A stretch of DNA of 64,000 bases from Stropharia rugosoannulata (taxonomy: Eukaryota > Basidiomycota > Agaricomycetes > Agaricales > Strophariaceae). Under the pieces are notes generated by a model that did not search any database, was not told the origin of the DNA, and saw only the letters and a list, made by a program, of their open reading frames with translations. The stretch's first letter is position 1; each line of letters starts with the position of its first letter. The translations under genes were made by a program, and so were the position numbers. Positions 52,670 through 63,984 of this stretch are shown piece by piece. The stretch spans positions 878,001 through 942,000 of the forward strand of contig JANCIK010000003.1 of assembly GCA_028532985.1 (NCBI GenBank). Direction: 5' to 3'.

Positions 52670-52786
52670 TGCTGATGAGGTGGAGGTGCCAGGTCAACGG
52701 AAAACACGTCGTCCAGAAAAGGCAACACTCGCTTCAAATAAAAAATTGCCTCATTAGGAACGTGTTTGCCTTCGGCTACAACCTTT
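52670..52786. promoter_or_regulatory. bidirectional promoter TSF1 / NAF1
   Basis: This is a 117-bp gap between divergent start codons of a mitochondrial translation factor and a nucleolar snoRNP factor. There is no TATA box. It is short enough that initiation on both sides must share elements. Confidence 0.5.
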
Positions 52787-54976
52787 ATGGAGGCCTTCAA
52801 GCTCCCGCAGACTATTCCGCAGGATCTCTTACTCATTCAAGACATCATTGGACCTCTTCAGCCTGCCTCATCCGTAGAAACATCATCAAATCGAACCATT
52901 GCTCAGCGGGTGGCTGAGACCAATGTGAATGAAGCTAGTAGTACACCCATCGTAAAAGAGGAAGATGACATAGGTAGTTCGGGCGAGGAAAATGACAGTG
53001 AAGACGAGATAGCGGCGGACCTCATCAAGGGAGCATCTACTGATGAAGATGAAAGCACGAAGGTAGACCAGCGTCCCTTGTACGTGAATTGAATGCTTCC
53101 AATGGTTGTTTGACGCTGAAAATTTCCTGAAGATCAGAGCCTGCGGAATCGACCTCGAACTCGGAGTCGGAGTCAGATTCTGACTCGTCAGACGCAGGAG
53201 ACGAAAAATGTCGCATGCCCGAGATCTCTTGTGATATGGATGACGACGAAGATACACTACCTGCCGGCGGGTCCAATACCTATTTTACAACCAAACATGA
53301 GGTTTTTGACGCAGATATACCAATTCCTGACGTTGACGAAATCGGTACTGACGAAGTACTGGAAAAGGTTGGGGAGGTAATGAATATTATTGACCGCCTT
53401 GCCATCGTGCGTGGGCTACCAGTTGACTCGTCAAGTGGTCGTAGCTCAGATCAAGCACTGGATTCGGACACGCTGTTGGTGTTTGATGACAGGAAAGTCA
53501 TGGGATACGTACGTCTTATTTTATTGAAAAATCATAGGTTGTTTGGTTTGTTGCTAATGTAATACCAGGGCAGATTTACGAAACCTTTGGCCCCACAACC
53601 CAACCTCTGTACCAAGTCAAATTCAATTCTGCATTTCCACTTGATCCAGAGAGGGTCCGTATCGGGCGGGAGGTGTTCCATGTTCCTGCCCGGAGTAGGT
53701 TTGTGTTCTTGAGTCAAATCAAAGCATTTAAAGGCAGCGATGCAAGCAATGTCCACGACGAAGAGCCCGCCGACGATGAACTCGAATTCTCCGATGACGA
53801 AGCAGAAGCGGCTTATAAAGCCCAAATGAAGCGGAAGTACGCTCGTTTTTTGTTACTTTTCCCGCTCATAGTAATTCATTTTTTAGACGTGGTGAATCGC
53901 GTGCTCGTTCCGTTGCGTCGTCTCGGCAAACCACACCAAACCCAACCCTTATGCGGGATCAAGAACTCGCAGACGAGGTTCTCAGTCGAAATGCTTATGA
54001 TGAGCACGGTCCCTATGACATTGACTACGCGAATCCGGGGCCTTCTTCAAGGCCCGCTCCCATACCTTATGACGACCCTTACGGGGATGATTATACTTCT
54101 CCTGAATTACCTGACCAAGGAGTCCCCTTTTCTGCTTCTGTAGTATCTTCTACGAAGAATACATTCGACAGTACAATGGGAACTGGATACGGAAAAGATA
54201 ATTGTGGGCGGGATATCGACCGCGTCCGATCAGGATTTGGACAAGATCGGGACCGTGGCAGAGGTCGCGGAAGAGGGAGAGGCAGAGTTGGTCAATATGA
54301 TCGTGGCCGAGGCAGAGGTGGCGGAAACAGGCAACGACCCCGACAAGACTCACTCAACTTGCATGAACCGAGTGGTGACCCAATGCGCTCATTTTCCACT
54401 AGTGCAGGAGGTATCCCTCGGGCTAATGCTCAACCTAATGGACTCATTCCTCAGCAACCTGGGGTCCTTCGACAGGGTTACAACCACCAAACTCCACATA
54501 CTCAAATGTATTCCCAAGAAACAAACTCTATGCCTTGGAATTACGGCGCGGTGGTAGGTCAATATCAGTCCTTAGATCAGCGGCATCAGCCCTATGGTGG
54601 TGCATATATGCAGCAGAGAGGATTTCAACAAAATCCAGGGTACCATGGAGGACAAGAGCATCATTTCGGGTACCCGCCGATGCCTGGTCAAGGAATGCAA
54701 CCCTTCATACAACCGCATATCAATCCCCGTTTTGCTTCTGCCTTTGGTTTGGGCATCGGTGCTATGCCACAGGCCGCCTCACAGAATTATGGGCCAGATT
54801 TGGGGGTTTCAATGGCTGGTAATAATCCTACGCCATTTGTGTCAACACCTGGTACTCCCTCCTTGCCAATGGGTTCGAACCAAGGTTGGGTGAACGAATG
54901 GTCTGCATTACCTCAGCCCCAGAGCGCCGGGACGCCCGATCTTCCGCCAGCTCCATCTGCAAATGCAATGGAGTGA
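52787..54976 (+). CDS. NAF1: H/ACA snoRNP assembly factor NAF1
   Basis: NAF1 loads onto H/ACA RNPs during assembly and is later replaced by Gar1. The start at 52787 gives MEAFKLPQTIPQDLLLIQDI, followed by acidic Ser-rich sequence (STDEDESTKVDQRP and a run of E/S/D after 53137). The Gar1/Naf1 core reads DSDTLLVFDDRKVMGY joined across an intron to IYETFGPTTQPLYQVKFNSA, then VFHVPARSRFVFLSQIKAFK, an exact match to the family pattern. The C-terminal part is disordered, with an Arg/Gly-rich segment at about 54223-54345 (RGRGRGRGRGRVGQYDRGRG) and a Pro/Gln/Gly-rich tail ending SANAME. Four exons: to about 53083, 53140 to about 53508, 53571 to about 53837, and about 53886-54976. The first intron's acceptor (AGAG near 53138) is ambiguous by two bases. 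Confidence 0.92.
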
Positions 54977-55374
54977 GCGGCAAAAGTAGTAAATTTTCTT
55001 CACTGTAGCTATTTTATTTTATTTTATCTTGGTTCTTTTTGGCGATTAGTTGTCGCAAAAGATGGTTTACTTAGCAATATGCGTATATCACCTATGAGAA
55101 ATTACATGTATGTGCCATGCATTGGTTTCAAAGACGCGGTTTAATTTCATCGGTGAAATACATATAACTGAGCGTGTACACCAACAGTTTATCAGTTCAA
55201 CTACCGCGACCTGTAAACTGCGAGATACGTGTGTTTGTTTGGTACATAAATGCTTGAGAACTCCACTGTAACCACATCTTGTTAATTACGCTTTATGTCA
55301 CCGGGAAATGTAAAATCAGAGGAGTGACTTACGGGACAATGACTTCGTAGGCCATCCATTGATTTTGACGGTGG
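54977..55374. other. intergenic with exon-like stretch
   Basis: This is the 3' region of NAF1. On the minus strand the frame WISPYFIDHRQNQWMAYEVI (about 55330-55395), ending at a GTAAGT donor, looks like coding sequence and may belong to the small secreted-protein gene upstream. I could not connect it in phase. Apart from that, nothing is seen. Confidence 0.35.
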
Positions 55375-55566
55375 TCAATAAAGTATGGGGAGATCCAAGT
55401 CAACCTTCAAATCCTAATTATGGTGACCAGAATCAATACATTGTCAATGTGGAAACATAACAAGGATACTCACACTGGGAGCTGGAACCGGGACTGGAGC
55501 CGGGGCAGGTGCAGCAGTAGCAAGCACTGCAGTCAAAGCAACGATAGCGAGGGACAAATATTTCAT
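55375..55566 (-). CDS. tiny putative secreted peptide, 3' structure uncertain
   Basis: The ATG at 55566 starts MKYLSLAIVALTAVLATAAP, a textbook signal peptide. It is followed by APAPVPVPAPS, then a GTGAGT donor at about 55478. A simple splice to the acceptor near 55408 gives a short end (DLKVDLDLPILY) and a stop at 55375. A different acceptor would lead into exon-like sequence WISPYFIDHRQNQWMAYEVI (about 55330-55395), but its phase does not fit. The mature product would be short and proline-rich. I do not recognise it. Small secreted proteins of this kind are common in basidiomycetes. No Kex2 (KR) repeats or CaaX end are seen, so it does not look like a dikaritin precursor or a mating pheromone. 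Confidence 0.45.
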
Positions 55567-56320
55567 GATGCTAGAATGCGAAAACAAGGTGTCCAAAGGT
55601 CGTAGGTTGTCCACTGACGAACCTTTGCACAAATGAAGACCATATTTATAAGGTCAGTGAGATGCTAATATTAGCGCGATAACTCAATTCAGGTGTCATC
55701 TTGATTATTATCCTCTATGAGAAGCATTCACTGATGTTTACTGCGCCTCCCAGCGATTCTGCAATCTTAGTCATTATGCACTTACAATAAATCAAGCGTT
55801 TCTCGGGCATTGCGCATCATCCCTTAGTCGAAGCAGAAGCATAAATATTCATGGCCATCTTCGGAATCTATCTCCAAGTGCATTGACATGAGCGCAGTAC
55901 TTGTACTTTGACATGTATATGACGATTTCCGATGGAAAAATATGTTCTGATCGATGTCTGTATCCTGGCGTAGGGCATAGATCTTGTGAGATTAGATCGA
56001 ACAAACTAAAAAAAGATGAATGAATGAACGAATGACTCGGATGAATGCTGTTTTGTGGGAAATAAGCACTGAAATCAATTCATAGATGATAACTGTTCTT
56101 GCATCCATTCTGAAAATGCGACTGCAAATGTCATGCGACCAATTCTGAGGCAGAGGAGTCCCCACAAATGGTGTTGCACATCTACATTGCCCTGGAAGAG
56201 ATCTCAAATGAACTTTGTCATAAAATCTTGTGCATTTTAAGAGGATTTGATACAAATTATACGATCTTCGCATTGACTTTCAAAGCGTCTATGATATCAT
56301 TTTTTATGTTCCTTTCCCTC
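55567..56320. other. intergenic
   Basis: This 754-bp region holds the promoter of the secreted-peptide gene and the 3' end of the pyrophosphatase. It is AT-rich, with short frames on both strands (55992-56273 minus, 56168-56362 plus) that show no motif. I see no RNA gene. Confidence 0.45.
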
Positions 56321-57586
56321 CTAGACCTGAGCCGAGGAGATATAGAACCATTTAGAGACTAGAATTCCCCGTGAGTAACGACGAATAAACAGGGAAGAAT
56401 AATATTTACTGGAAGGGTCAATGGGTGCAGGGGCGCGTCCTGAAGGAAGGGGGAGACTGATGTAAGCAGGGTCATCCCTCCTGATAAACCCAGGGGAGTT
56501 GGGGTTGGTGATATTGCGACTGCAAATACACATACAAATGAGCTATAAAAAAGAATATTGATTCAAGGTAACACACATGGAAATATCATAGTTGGCTGTC
56601 TTAGCGGGCGACTCGCCGGTGATGAGACGACGCCAAGCTTCATGGCACTCATGGATGATTTCCATAGCGTACTTCTTATTCTTCGCCTCGCCGGAGAACG
56701 CGAAGGTGTTCTCGGGCTTTCCATCGGGGATCTTGTAGATCCTGATCCAAAGTAATCAGATAAGAATAAAAGGAAGACGGAACCGATATTCACCTGAACC
56801 ACTCGTTTGTGGCACGGATGAGACCGGGAAGGTGGCGTTCGACGTCTTCAATATCGTTGAGCTTGGATGCGAGGGGATCCTGAACGTCAACTACGATGAC
56901 TTTCCAGTCGGTCTCTCCTTCGTCGAGGAGGGCCATAATACCAAGGACCTTGACCTGCTTGACTTGGCCAACGTAGCCGACTTGCTCACCGATCTCGCAA
57001 ACATCGAGAGGGTCGTTGTCGCCCTTAGCCTTGGTCTCGGCATGGGTCTGGGTGGGGTCCTCCCAGGTCTACATGGGCTGAGTCGCGATGATAGACGTGA
57101 TCCTAAACGAATACACACCTGGGGGAATGCACCGTAGTTCCAGATATAACCGTGATGAGGAAAGCAGTTGCGGACGAAGCGCAACTTACCGCGCTTGATG
57201 TCCTGCTTGATAGGGTTGAAGGGCTCCTCTTTGGAGATCTCCATCTTCGCGTTGGTCCAGCGCGGAACCTCGACGATCATGTTCAGGATGCCCTGGCTCT
57301 GGTCGGCGAAGAGAGGGATATCGTGAAAGGGAGACACGATGTTGCCACTCTGTTCGGTATAGACGCGATGCTCTGTAATTGATGAGATGCGATAAGATCA
57401 ACGACGACGACGAGGCATACCGAGGGTGTTGGGGGCGCCGATGAGGCGAGGAGTGTAGGTGTATGCTGCGCATTGTTAGTGGGTATGCATCGGCGGCAAG
57501 GCGGGGGACATACGGGAAGTCATTGGTGGTTGAGAGGAAAGAAGCCTGAGCTGTTGGGAGAGACGGCCGACGGAATTATTTGCCAT
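56321..57586 (-). CDS. IPP1: Inorganic pyrophosphatase
   Basis: This enzyme hydrolyses pyrophosphate to drive biosynthesis. The core reads [93 protein letters not shown], and the family signature [13 protein letters not shown], then [21 protein letters not shown] sequence. Later are [20 protein letters not shown] and [11 protein letters not shown]. The last exons end [15 protein letters not shown]. Two in-frame starts exist: an ATG at 57523 (MTSPYTYTPRL, the usual cytosolic length) and one at 57586 that adds [20 protein letters not shown], a leader-like stretch that could target mitochondria. About six introns are implied. The C-terminal 40 residues ([18 protein letters not shown]) are longer than in yeast. 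Confidence 0.93.
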
Positions 57587-57834
57587 AGCGTGGCACGTAG
57601 AAAGTCGGGGCCGCTGGAATACGCCGTCATTACGCCATCGCCTAGAACTTAGGCCACAAACGCACCTGAACCCTTCTTGCTCTCGTCAACGCGGGTCCAG
57701 TCGCGCGGCGCGTCAATGCAGCATTCACGGCTTTCTCAAAGTGCATGGAATTGCCGGCTGACAGTAGAGAATCACGGAGAGGAATGGACAAACATTGCCA
57801 CGGTGTCAATCCAATCAACATTACGATACACAAA

Positions 57835-59972
57835 CTATAAACCCGCTAAGATATCCCCCGACTCCTTCCTTTGTAGATGCGATAACCCCCCATTGAAGTC
57901 TAGTCTCAACAACAGACGTTCTACGTGTCGCCGATTATGCTCATGGTCCCCATTCGGCATCCTTGTCCTCGACAAATTCACGTTGGCTGTAGTTTGATTT
58001 ACTATGCTGGCGCCTATAAACGCGCTTTTCGACGCGTCGCCTGCCGTTGCAAAGGGCTGTTGTGCTATTGATTGAGTCAAGTTGTCGTAAAACCCTTCTA
58101 GAAGGCTTCGCAGACTCTTAAGAATTCAATTTTCTTATTAGAAAGTTGCCAAAATAAATCATTGATTTTCCTACCTCATTCACTTTCGCCACTTCTTCCC
58201 AGCGCGCAGATAGTAAAAGCTGGGTGTTGTCGCCACCTATACTGCCCTCCTCGAGTAACGCCGGAAGTACGTCACCTCCCCAGCGCTCCACCAAGCCTAC
58301 AAAATGCGCACACACCTCCAAAATCTGACGCAGCGAGCTTGCCAAGTTAGTGTCGGTCAATAAACAACCGTCTAGTAGGCGCCCGAGGTAAGCCGCATGC
58401 ATCGTCCGTAAAGTGGAGAAGTCGAGTGCCGTCCGAGGGGCGGCGAGTTGCTCCTGCAATGCGCGATATTCACCGTCGACAACATCCATCATTACATACC
58501 CAAGCATGGTGTCCAGAAACCAACCCATATCACGTACTACACCCCATCCACAACGCAACATCTGCGTTCGAGCGGCTCCACCCTCATCAAGTCCTGTCCA
58601 GCGTCGTCGCGCTCTTTGTGAATTTGACAGTGTCGTCCAACACGTGTGCACGTTAGTGTGTGTCTTCCGGAGCGCTGACAGGAAGGCGAAGAGAGATGAA
58701 TAAATGGACAGATCCGTGCGGTCCAGAAAGAGGTCCAGCGGCCAGGACAAGTTGTAGGTAAGCAGAAGCGGCGTCCCAAGAAGCACAGAATCAAACATTC
58801 CCGGATTATCGTTACTCAGAGTAGGGTAAAGGGAACCCCCTGGAAGGACAAATCGCAGGCGAGAAAGGTAAGGATCGTGCTGGGCCGTTGTACCAAGCGA
58901 AGCTCGTAGTAAGGCAAGATTAAGGTCTTGTTCCCGGATCAATGATGAGCGAGAGGTAAGTCGGGATATCTTGAGCCGTTCGATTTCTCGTATCAGAGAG
59001 AGGCTGAACTCGCCATTACGGATTAAGAAATAGTTTGCACTGCACAACAAGGAAAAAAAAGAGTTAGTTAGGAATATCAAGACAAAAAATACAAACTTAC
59101 AGTGAATTAATTGCATCATCGACATCCTCTTTAGTGAGGACATTCAACCATAGCCATTCACCCACATTTGTGCGGATTTTTTGAATGACTTGATCAAAAG
59201 CATGATTATCCTGTGGGAGTACACCTTCCAACGAATGAGTATGTTCCGCGGCAAGGTCGCGCGGTAGTTGTTTCTGCCATTTAGCTGCCTTGACAGTAGC
59301 TATCGCCCGACCAATATATGCAATGGAATCGGCAGACTGCGGGGAAACGCAAGAGGGAATAGAGCCCTCTGTAAGAAGTAAATTGCTATCAGCAATCGGG
59401 TCAATAGCAGACAAGGATCCATGTACAAGGTAAGCCGTGAGTTGCGCGCGCCATACTCGTTGTACGGCAACAGAGAGATGCGATATGATACTGGCGACGC
59501 GGTGGACACCCGTCTTCGCGCGAGTGAGAAGCAAGTCGATCAGTGGGCCTGGTCTCCATTCCTTTTCGCGTTCGACGTCGTCCATAAGTGCGACTAGGGC
59601 CGCTAGTGGTACGTCCCATTCAGCAAACACCGCGCGTACGGCGGAGAGAGGCACAAATGCACCAGCCGCGACGAGATCCGGATCGCGCCTCAAGACGCGT
59701 GCCTCAGTCTCCACAACGAGACTCTCATACTCATCCCTGAGAATATGTGTGAGGGTTGCTGAGAGGGCGCAGACGTAGCGTGATGGCCCGCGCGAGAGGG
59801 AAGTACATGAGGTCGTGATTCGACGATATCGAGCGGCGATGCGAGCAAGGGCCTCGAGAGTGTGTTGTTCGCCTGGATGAAGTAGAGGAGAGAAGGCAGG
59901 GTTGAGGGTGTCATTAGAGGTGAAGAGGGAGGACGAATGCCCGCCGAGCACGAGCAGGACCTCTGCGATCAT
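57835..59972 (-). CDS. Gamma-tubulin complex component 4-like (GCP4)
   Basis: This gene encodes a spindle pole body/microtubule nucleation protein with the two GRIP domains of the gamma-tubulin complex family. It starts MIAEVLLVLGGHSSSLFTSN at 59972, a typical GCP4 N-terminus. The GRIP1 part includes LEALARIAARYRRITTSCTS, EYESLVVETEARVLRRDPDL, PLAALVALMDDVE and AYLVHGSLSAIDP. After an intron (59050-59100) come ANYFLIRNGEFSLSLIREIE, LTYNLSWPLDLFLDRTDL, YSSLFAFLSALRKTHTNVHT, WFLDTMLGYVMMDVVDGEYR and LRTMHAAYLGRLLDGCLLTD. The last exon (57835-58096) ends with NRRHVERLLLRLDFNGG, the hallmark of the gamma-tubulin-binding end. Three exons with GT..AG introns. The family's recruitment role is established; paralog assignment to GCP4 is inference from the N-terminus and the moderate length. 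Confidence 0.88.
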
Positions 59973-60123
59973 GGTAATACACCGACGCGAACCTGTCACA
60001 TCGTGACTCAACGCAAACTCGAAGTTGACACCCAACCGCTATCATCCCGAAATCACTATTTTTTTTCACATACAGACTCTAATTCAATAGACTGCTATAC
60101 CAAAACTCGCGAATATTCAAGCG

Positions 60124-61093
60124 TCAGGGCTTACCCCACACCGGATTGCCTTCTATCCAGATGGACGAGTTGTACACTTGCAAAGCGCGTGATGCCACCC
60201 ACTTATGGAACCTGTCGTAGTCCACGCATTTGTGTGTTACGTCCCAGGCTGCCATGTATCTCCCGAAGCCTTCACTCCACTGCCATACGAGAGGTGTCGT
60301 GTCTGGTGTGCACATACTTGTTTGTCTCAGCACGTCGATGCAGTGCTCCGAATGCCCTCGCAAAGTATCGTTCCCTACGAGGTTGAAGTCAGGATAGTAC
60401 TCAGGGTAAAGTGTCTTGCGCATAAAGTTCTGGCATATACAAGGCCTTAGTATCAGTGGTTTCCCCGTATAATGTCTTTCGACTTACGAGGCAGTGGAGG
60501 TTGTGAAAAACTGTCAACATGGTTACGTAGCCATCTGGATCATCTGGCAGTCGCGCCGTTCTATTTGGTAGCAAATGCTGCTCAACACCGTTCACTCTGA
60601 ATATCCCACCTAAGTCGGCTGTTAGTCAAAACTAACTGGATCCACATACAGTCATTCTTACTCTCATAGGTATTCTCCCATAGAGTGTCCAACTCAGGTG
60701 AAGGTGGAGCTTGATATATTGAAGGGTCTTTAGGTATACTCCTTGTGAACACTCGCTCCTCGTACTGGATTGCCTCACGGGGAACGAGGGCTTTATCACA
60801 CTCAGTCAGCCTGCTTCATAGTCTAGGCGCTGAGCAACAAACTCACGGTGAATCAAACTGGTGCACGGCCTGCGATTCATGGTAAAGGCGGCGCCCATGA
60901 CTATCACAATCAACTCCAAGATGCTGATAACCTTCCAAAACTGTGAAGAAGGGTGAAGAATTGTATCATTTTTATAGTCCCATTCTTCCTCGACAGTCAG
61001 TGGCGAATAGTGGCCCTCTGACTGGGTCGAAGCCTTGAACCTCTTGCTGACGGCGTTGAACATCAAGGGTCTAATCCCTAGAGTAGGTATCAT
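60124..61093 (-). CDS. UstYa-like (DUF3328) protein
   Basis: This is a membrane-anchored protein of the UstYa family, oxidases first known from fungal ribosomal peptide (ustiloxin, cyclochlorotine) pathways. The start is at 61093 (MIPTLGIRPL) or, more usual in length, the ATG at 61063 (MFNAVSKRFKASTQ). A membrane segment follows (FWKVISILELIVIVMGAAF). Later exons give YEERVFTRSIPKDPSIYQAP, SPELDTLWEN, FRVNGVEQHLLPNRTARLPD, VTMLTVFHNLHC (HxxHC motif 1), MRKTLYPEYYPDF, LRGHSEHCIDVLRQ (HxxHC motif 2), TTPLVWQWSEGF and KCVDYDRFHKWVASRAL. Both HxxHC motifs are intact, so it looks functional. No precursor peptide with Kex2 repeats, no tyrosinase and no methyltransferase is seen nearby, so its substrate is unknown. 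Confidence 0.88.
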
Positions 61094-61852
61094 GAACCTT
61101 CACAATCTTTAAATATGCAAAGACGCCACAACGACGGAACGCAAAGACACAGATCTTGATGCAGCCAGTATTTATGTTGTATCTTCTTTTTAGTTCGGGT
61201 TTCCCGGTTTTTGGGAATACATATTTCTCAGGCAAGTATGCATAAAGCCGCAATATCAAACTGGCCTTGCGCCCCGAAGCTATATATAGAGTATATCTAC
61301 GAGAGCGCTAGCTGAGTGGGTGCATACTATTATTATTACTATGCGCAGCTCGGTGATATGGCCCGGATTTCGTCTACACGGGTAAATTTCGTCCTGATAT
61401 CTCACCTTATCTCACGTAAGTTATATCCTCCTCTGTGTTACTTTAGTCATAACTATCTGCATCATGAAGTTGTCACTAATGCGATAAAAATCAATTCCCA
61501 GCCAGGTCACGTAGAGTATGATATGAGCCAAATATGAGCGGTTCTGATTTTGTTCTGATTCTGTGCCTTTCTATGCCTCTAATATGCTTCAATTATTTTG
61601 AGGTCATTGCTCAGGTGTTCAAACGTTCATTGTTTAATATGTAGTGATGTTTATTATAAGCCTGAACTGGTGGTTCGCAATGTGAGATTTACGCCAACTG
61701 ATGTTAAGTATGTAGCGCTCTAGCGCTTACTTGCACTTTTACATGTTTTTGCGGATTTGTTGCGGATCACTTGAGACTGCGACGGGCGTGCCGCTCCGGA
61801 GTCCGCGCTCCGGAAGAGATGTACTTACTCGGCGGCTTAACTGCATACAACC
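61094..61852. other. divergent intergenic region UstYa / TBC gene
   Basis: This 759-bp AT-rich region holds the promoters of two divergent genes. A run of TAT/TAC trinucleotides lies at about 61325-61343. There is an A-box-like TAGCTGAGTGGG at 61310-61321, but no matching B box or cloverleaf, so I do not call a tRNA. Confidence 0.45.
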
Positions 61853-63984
61853 ATGACGCAACATTTACCTTCCCTTCATCTGCCCAATTTCGAGGACGAC
61901 GATGCCTTCGATGCAGCGGACGACATTGGCGCCCCCTCTTATGTCTTCTCTCCAGATGCCATCCGCGAGGAAATGGCGAAGTATATGCCAAATGAGCCAG
62001 ACCCAGAGTCAGACCCTGCACCTCTCTCCGTACACACCAACACCTCTGTCTCGACGCTGGACATCAACGGCCCTCCTCTATCTTCCTCAAATGAGTCTTC
62101 GCATTCCTCACCTGATTCAACTTTCTCTCAAATCTCCCTCGACCCTCCCATCGAGAGAGTCCAACATAGCCTACCGCCCATAGAGTTCAATGTATACCCT
62201 TCACCTCCAGCCAGCACTGTAGCTGAAGAGTCGAATGAAAGTAACAGGGAACTAAAATACGAAGATAGTGATAATCACCCACCAGCGACGCCGTCACCGC
62301 CGCCTGACTCTGCTGCGCCGCTGCCTCCTCCACCGCATAGCGCTCCCGTGGGCGAGAGTTCTAGTGCGCTTCCGACATCCCGGCACTCTCCTCCCCACTC
62401 TGCGTCTGTACACTCTTCTAAAACACCGCGATCATCGCAAGATGGCGGAAATGGCGGAAATGTTCTCCTCACAGAAAAGGCGTTTCCAAATCGGCGCACG
62501 CGCCATACTGTTGGGCCCAGTGTTTTCGAGAAGGTGGTCAGTAAGACTCGCCCGACCTTCCTGCCGCCGAAGCCTCGACAGGAGGACATGAAGCATTTGG
62601 CCGATTGGCAGCAGATGATGACACAGAGCAGACAGCTTGGTGAGTCTCTTAGACAACGTGATGGTTACCGTGTTCATTGTCGTTGTAGCTGAGAAACGCC
62701 GTAAAGCGCTTCAAGAGCGACGCCTGGCGCGTGAGAAGGCAATAGAGGACACTACGCATATATGGGAGCGCGATATCCTGCCCGATTGGCGTGTTGTGCA
62801 TCGAAATGCAGCTCTGCGTCGCCTTTGGTGGAACGGCATCCCGACGAAGCTTCGCGCTCCTCTCTGGGAGAAGGTAGTGGGCAACGCGCTCGCTTTGAGC
62901 AAAGGTATCCATCATGGCTATTCTCTGGTGATCCTATGCCTTCACGCTAATTATACCTGTAACGACGCCCGCGTTCAGATCACTATCGAACTTGTCTGTC
63001 TCGGGCAAAACGCGCACTGTCATCTGGTACGTTTCCTCAGGAAACTCTTGACTTGATGGAGCAAGATATCGCAACTACATTGCCATCGATACACCTGTTC
63101 CTCAAAGACACGGGGCCCATGCATGAAGACCTCAAAGACATGCTATATGCGTGGGTTGTGTCGAGAAGTGATGAAGGCTTAGGATACACATTTGGCGCGG
63201 CCAAAATCGCCGCTATGCTACTGGTCAACATGCCAAATCAGCGAGCATTCATTGTCATGCGCAACTTATTGGAGCGACATTGCTTGAGGAGCTTCTTTGG
63301 AGGTGAACGTGCCCGAGACGACGTTGGTTTATTACTTTATTGCCTCTAATAGCATGCTGATTTGTTTCTAGGTCGAGGCCTATTACAGGTGAAAAGACCC
63401 CGTTATTACGCTCTGCGTATACTTACAATTCTTTAATTAAGAATCTTCGATACTATGCTTGCTGATGGAATGCCTAAAAGTGCGCATCTTCTTTCTGTTT
63501 TAATTTTATCATTAATACCTCCGCAGTTTACTTTAATTTTAAGCAGCACCAAATAGCACCCGGCTCCTACCTGCCCGACTGGGTGATCCCTCTATTCCTT
63601 GATCATCTGCCGTTTGAGGCTTGTGCGCGAATCTGGGATGTACTTCTGCTTGAGGGAGACTCGTTCTTGTATCGGGCTGCGCTTGGTATTCTAGCCATAC
63701 TTGAGCCGCGGTTGTTTTTCCCTGACCGGCGGGAGCTACTTGAGTTACTTAAGTGAGTAATCAGCCATCATCCCAGCGAAGCATTTCTGATTCAGCTAAC
63801 TAGAGGGGAAAACAAAGCCGCGTTGGATGCAGCCACGCGCGAAGGTCGCCCTCTTGATGGGGGCAAGTACGAGATATATGGCGTAGACGAGGAGACGTTG
63901 TGGGAACGAATCGAGAGCATGAATGAGTGGTGGAAAGATAGCACATGGACACGACTTATACAGAGAGAACTACCCGATATCTGA
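61853..63984 (+). CDS. TBC-domain protein, catalytic fingers replaced
   Basis: The gene begins at the ATG at 61853 (MTQHLPSLHLPNFEDDDAFD) with about 240 disordered Ser/Pro residues. It continues RPTFLPPKPRQEDMKHLADW, QQMMTQSRQL, then a charged helix (AEKRRKALQERRLAREKAIE). The TBC fold follows: NAALRRLWWNGIPTKLRAPL, WEKVVGNALALSK, DHYRTCLSRAKR, ETLDLMEQDIATTLPSIHLF, MHEDLKDMLYAWVVSR, GYTFGAAKIAAMLLVNMP, RNLLERHCLRSFFGG, VEAYYRIFDTMLADGMPK and LPDWVIPLFLDHLPFEACAR, ending RLIQRELPDI at 63984. The domain order is complete. In the usual IxxDxxR motif the Arg is Thr (EQDIATT), and the usual YxQG is YTFG, so both GAP fingers are missing. About seven exons, with GT..AG introns. Confidence 0.9.

Noticed and set aside
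61310..61390. A-box-like TAGCTGAGTGGG followed by possible stems
   Set aside because: No GGTTCRA B box at the right distance and no complete acceptor stem, so no tRNA call.
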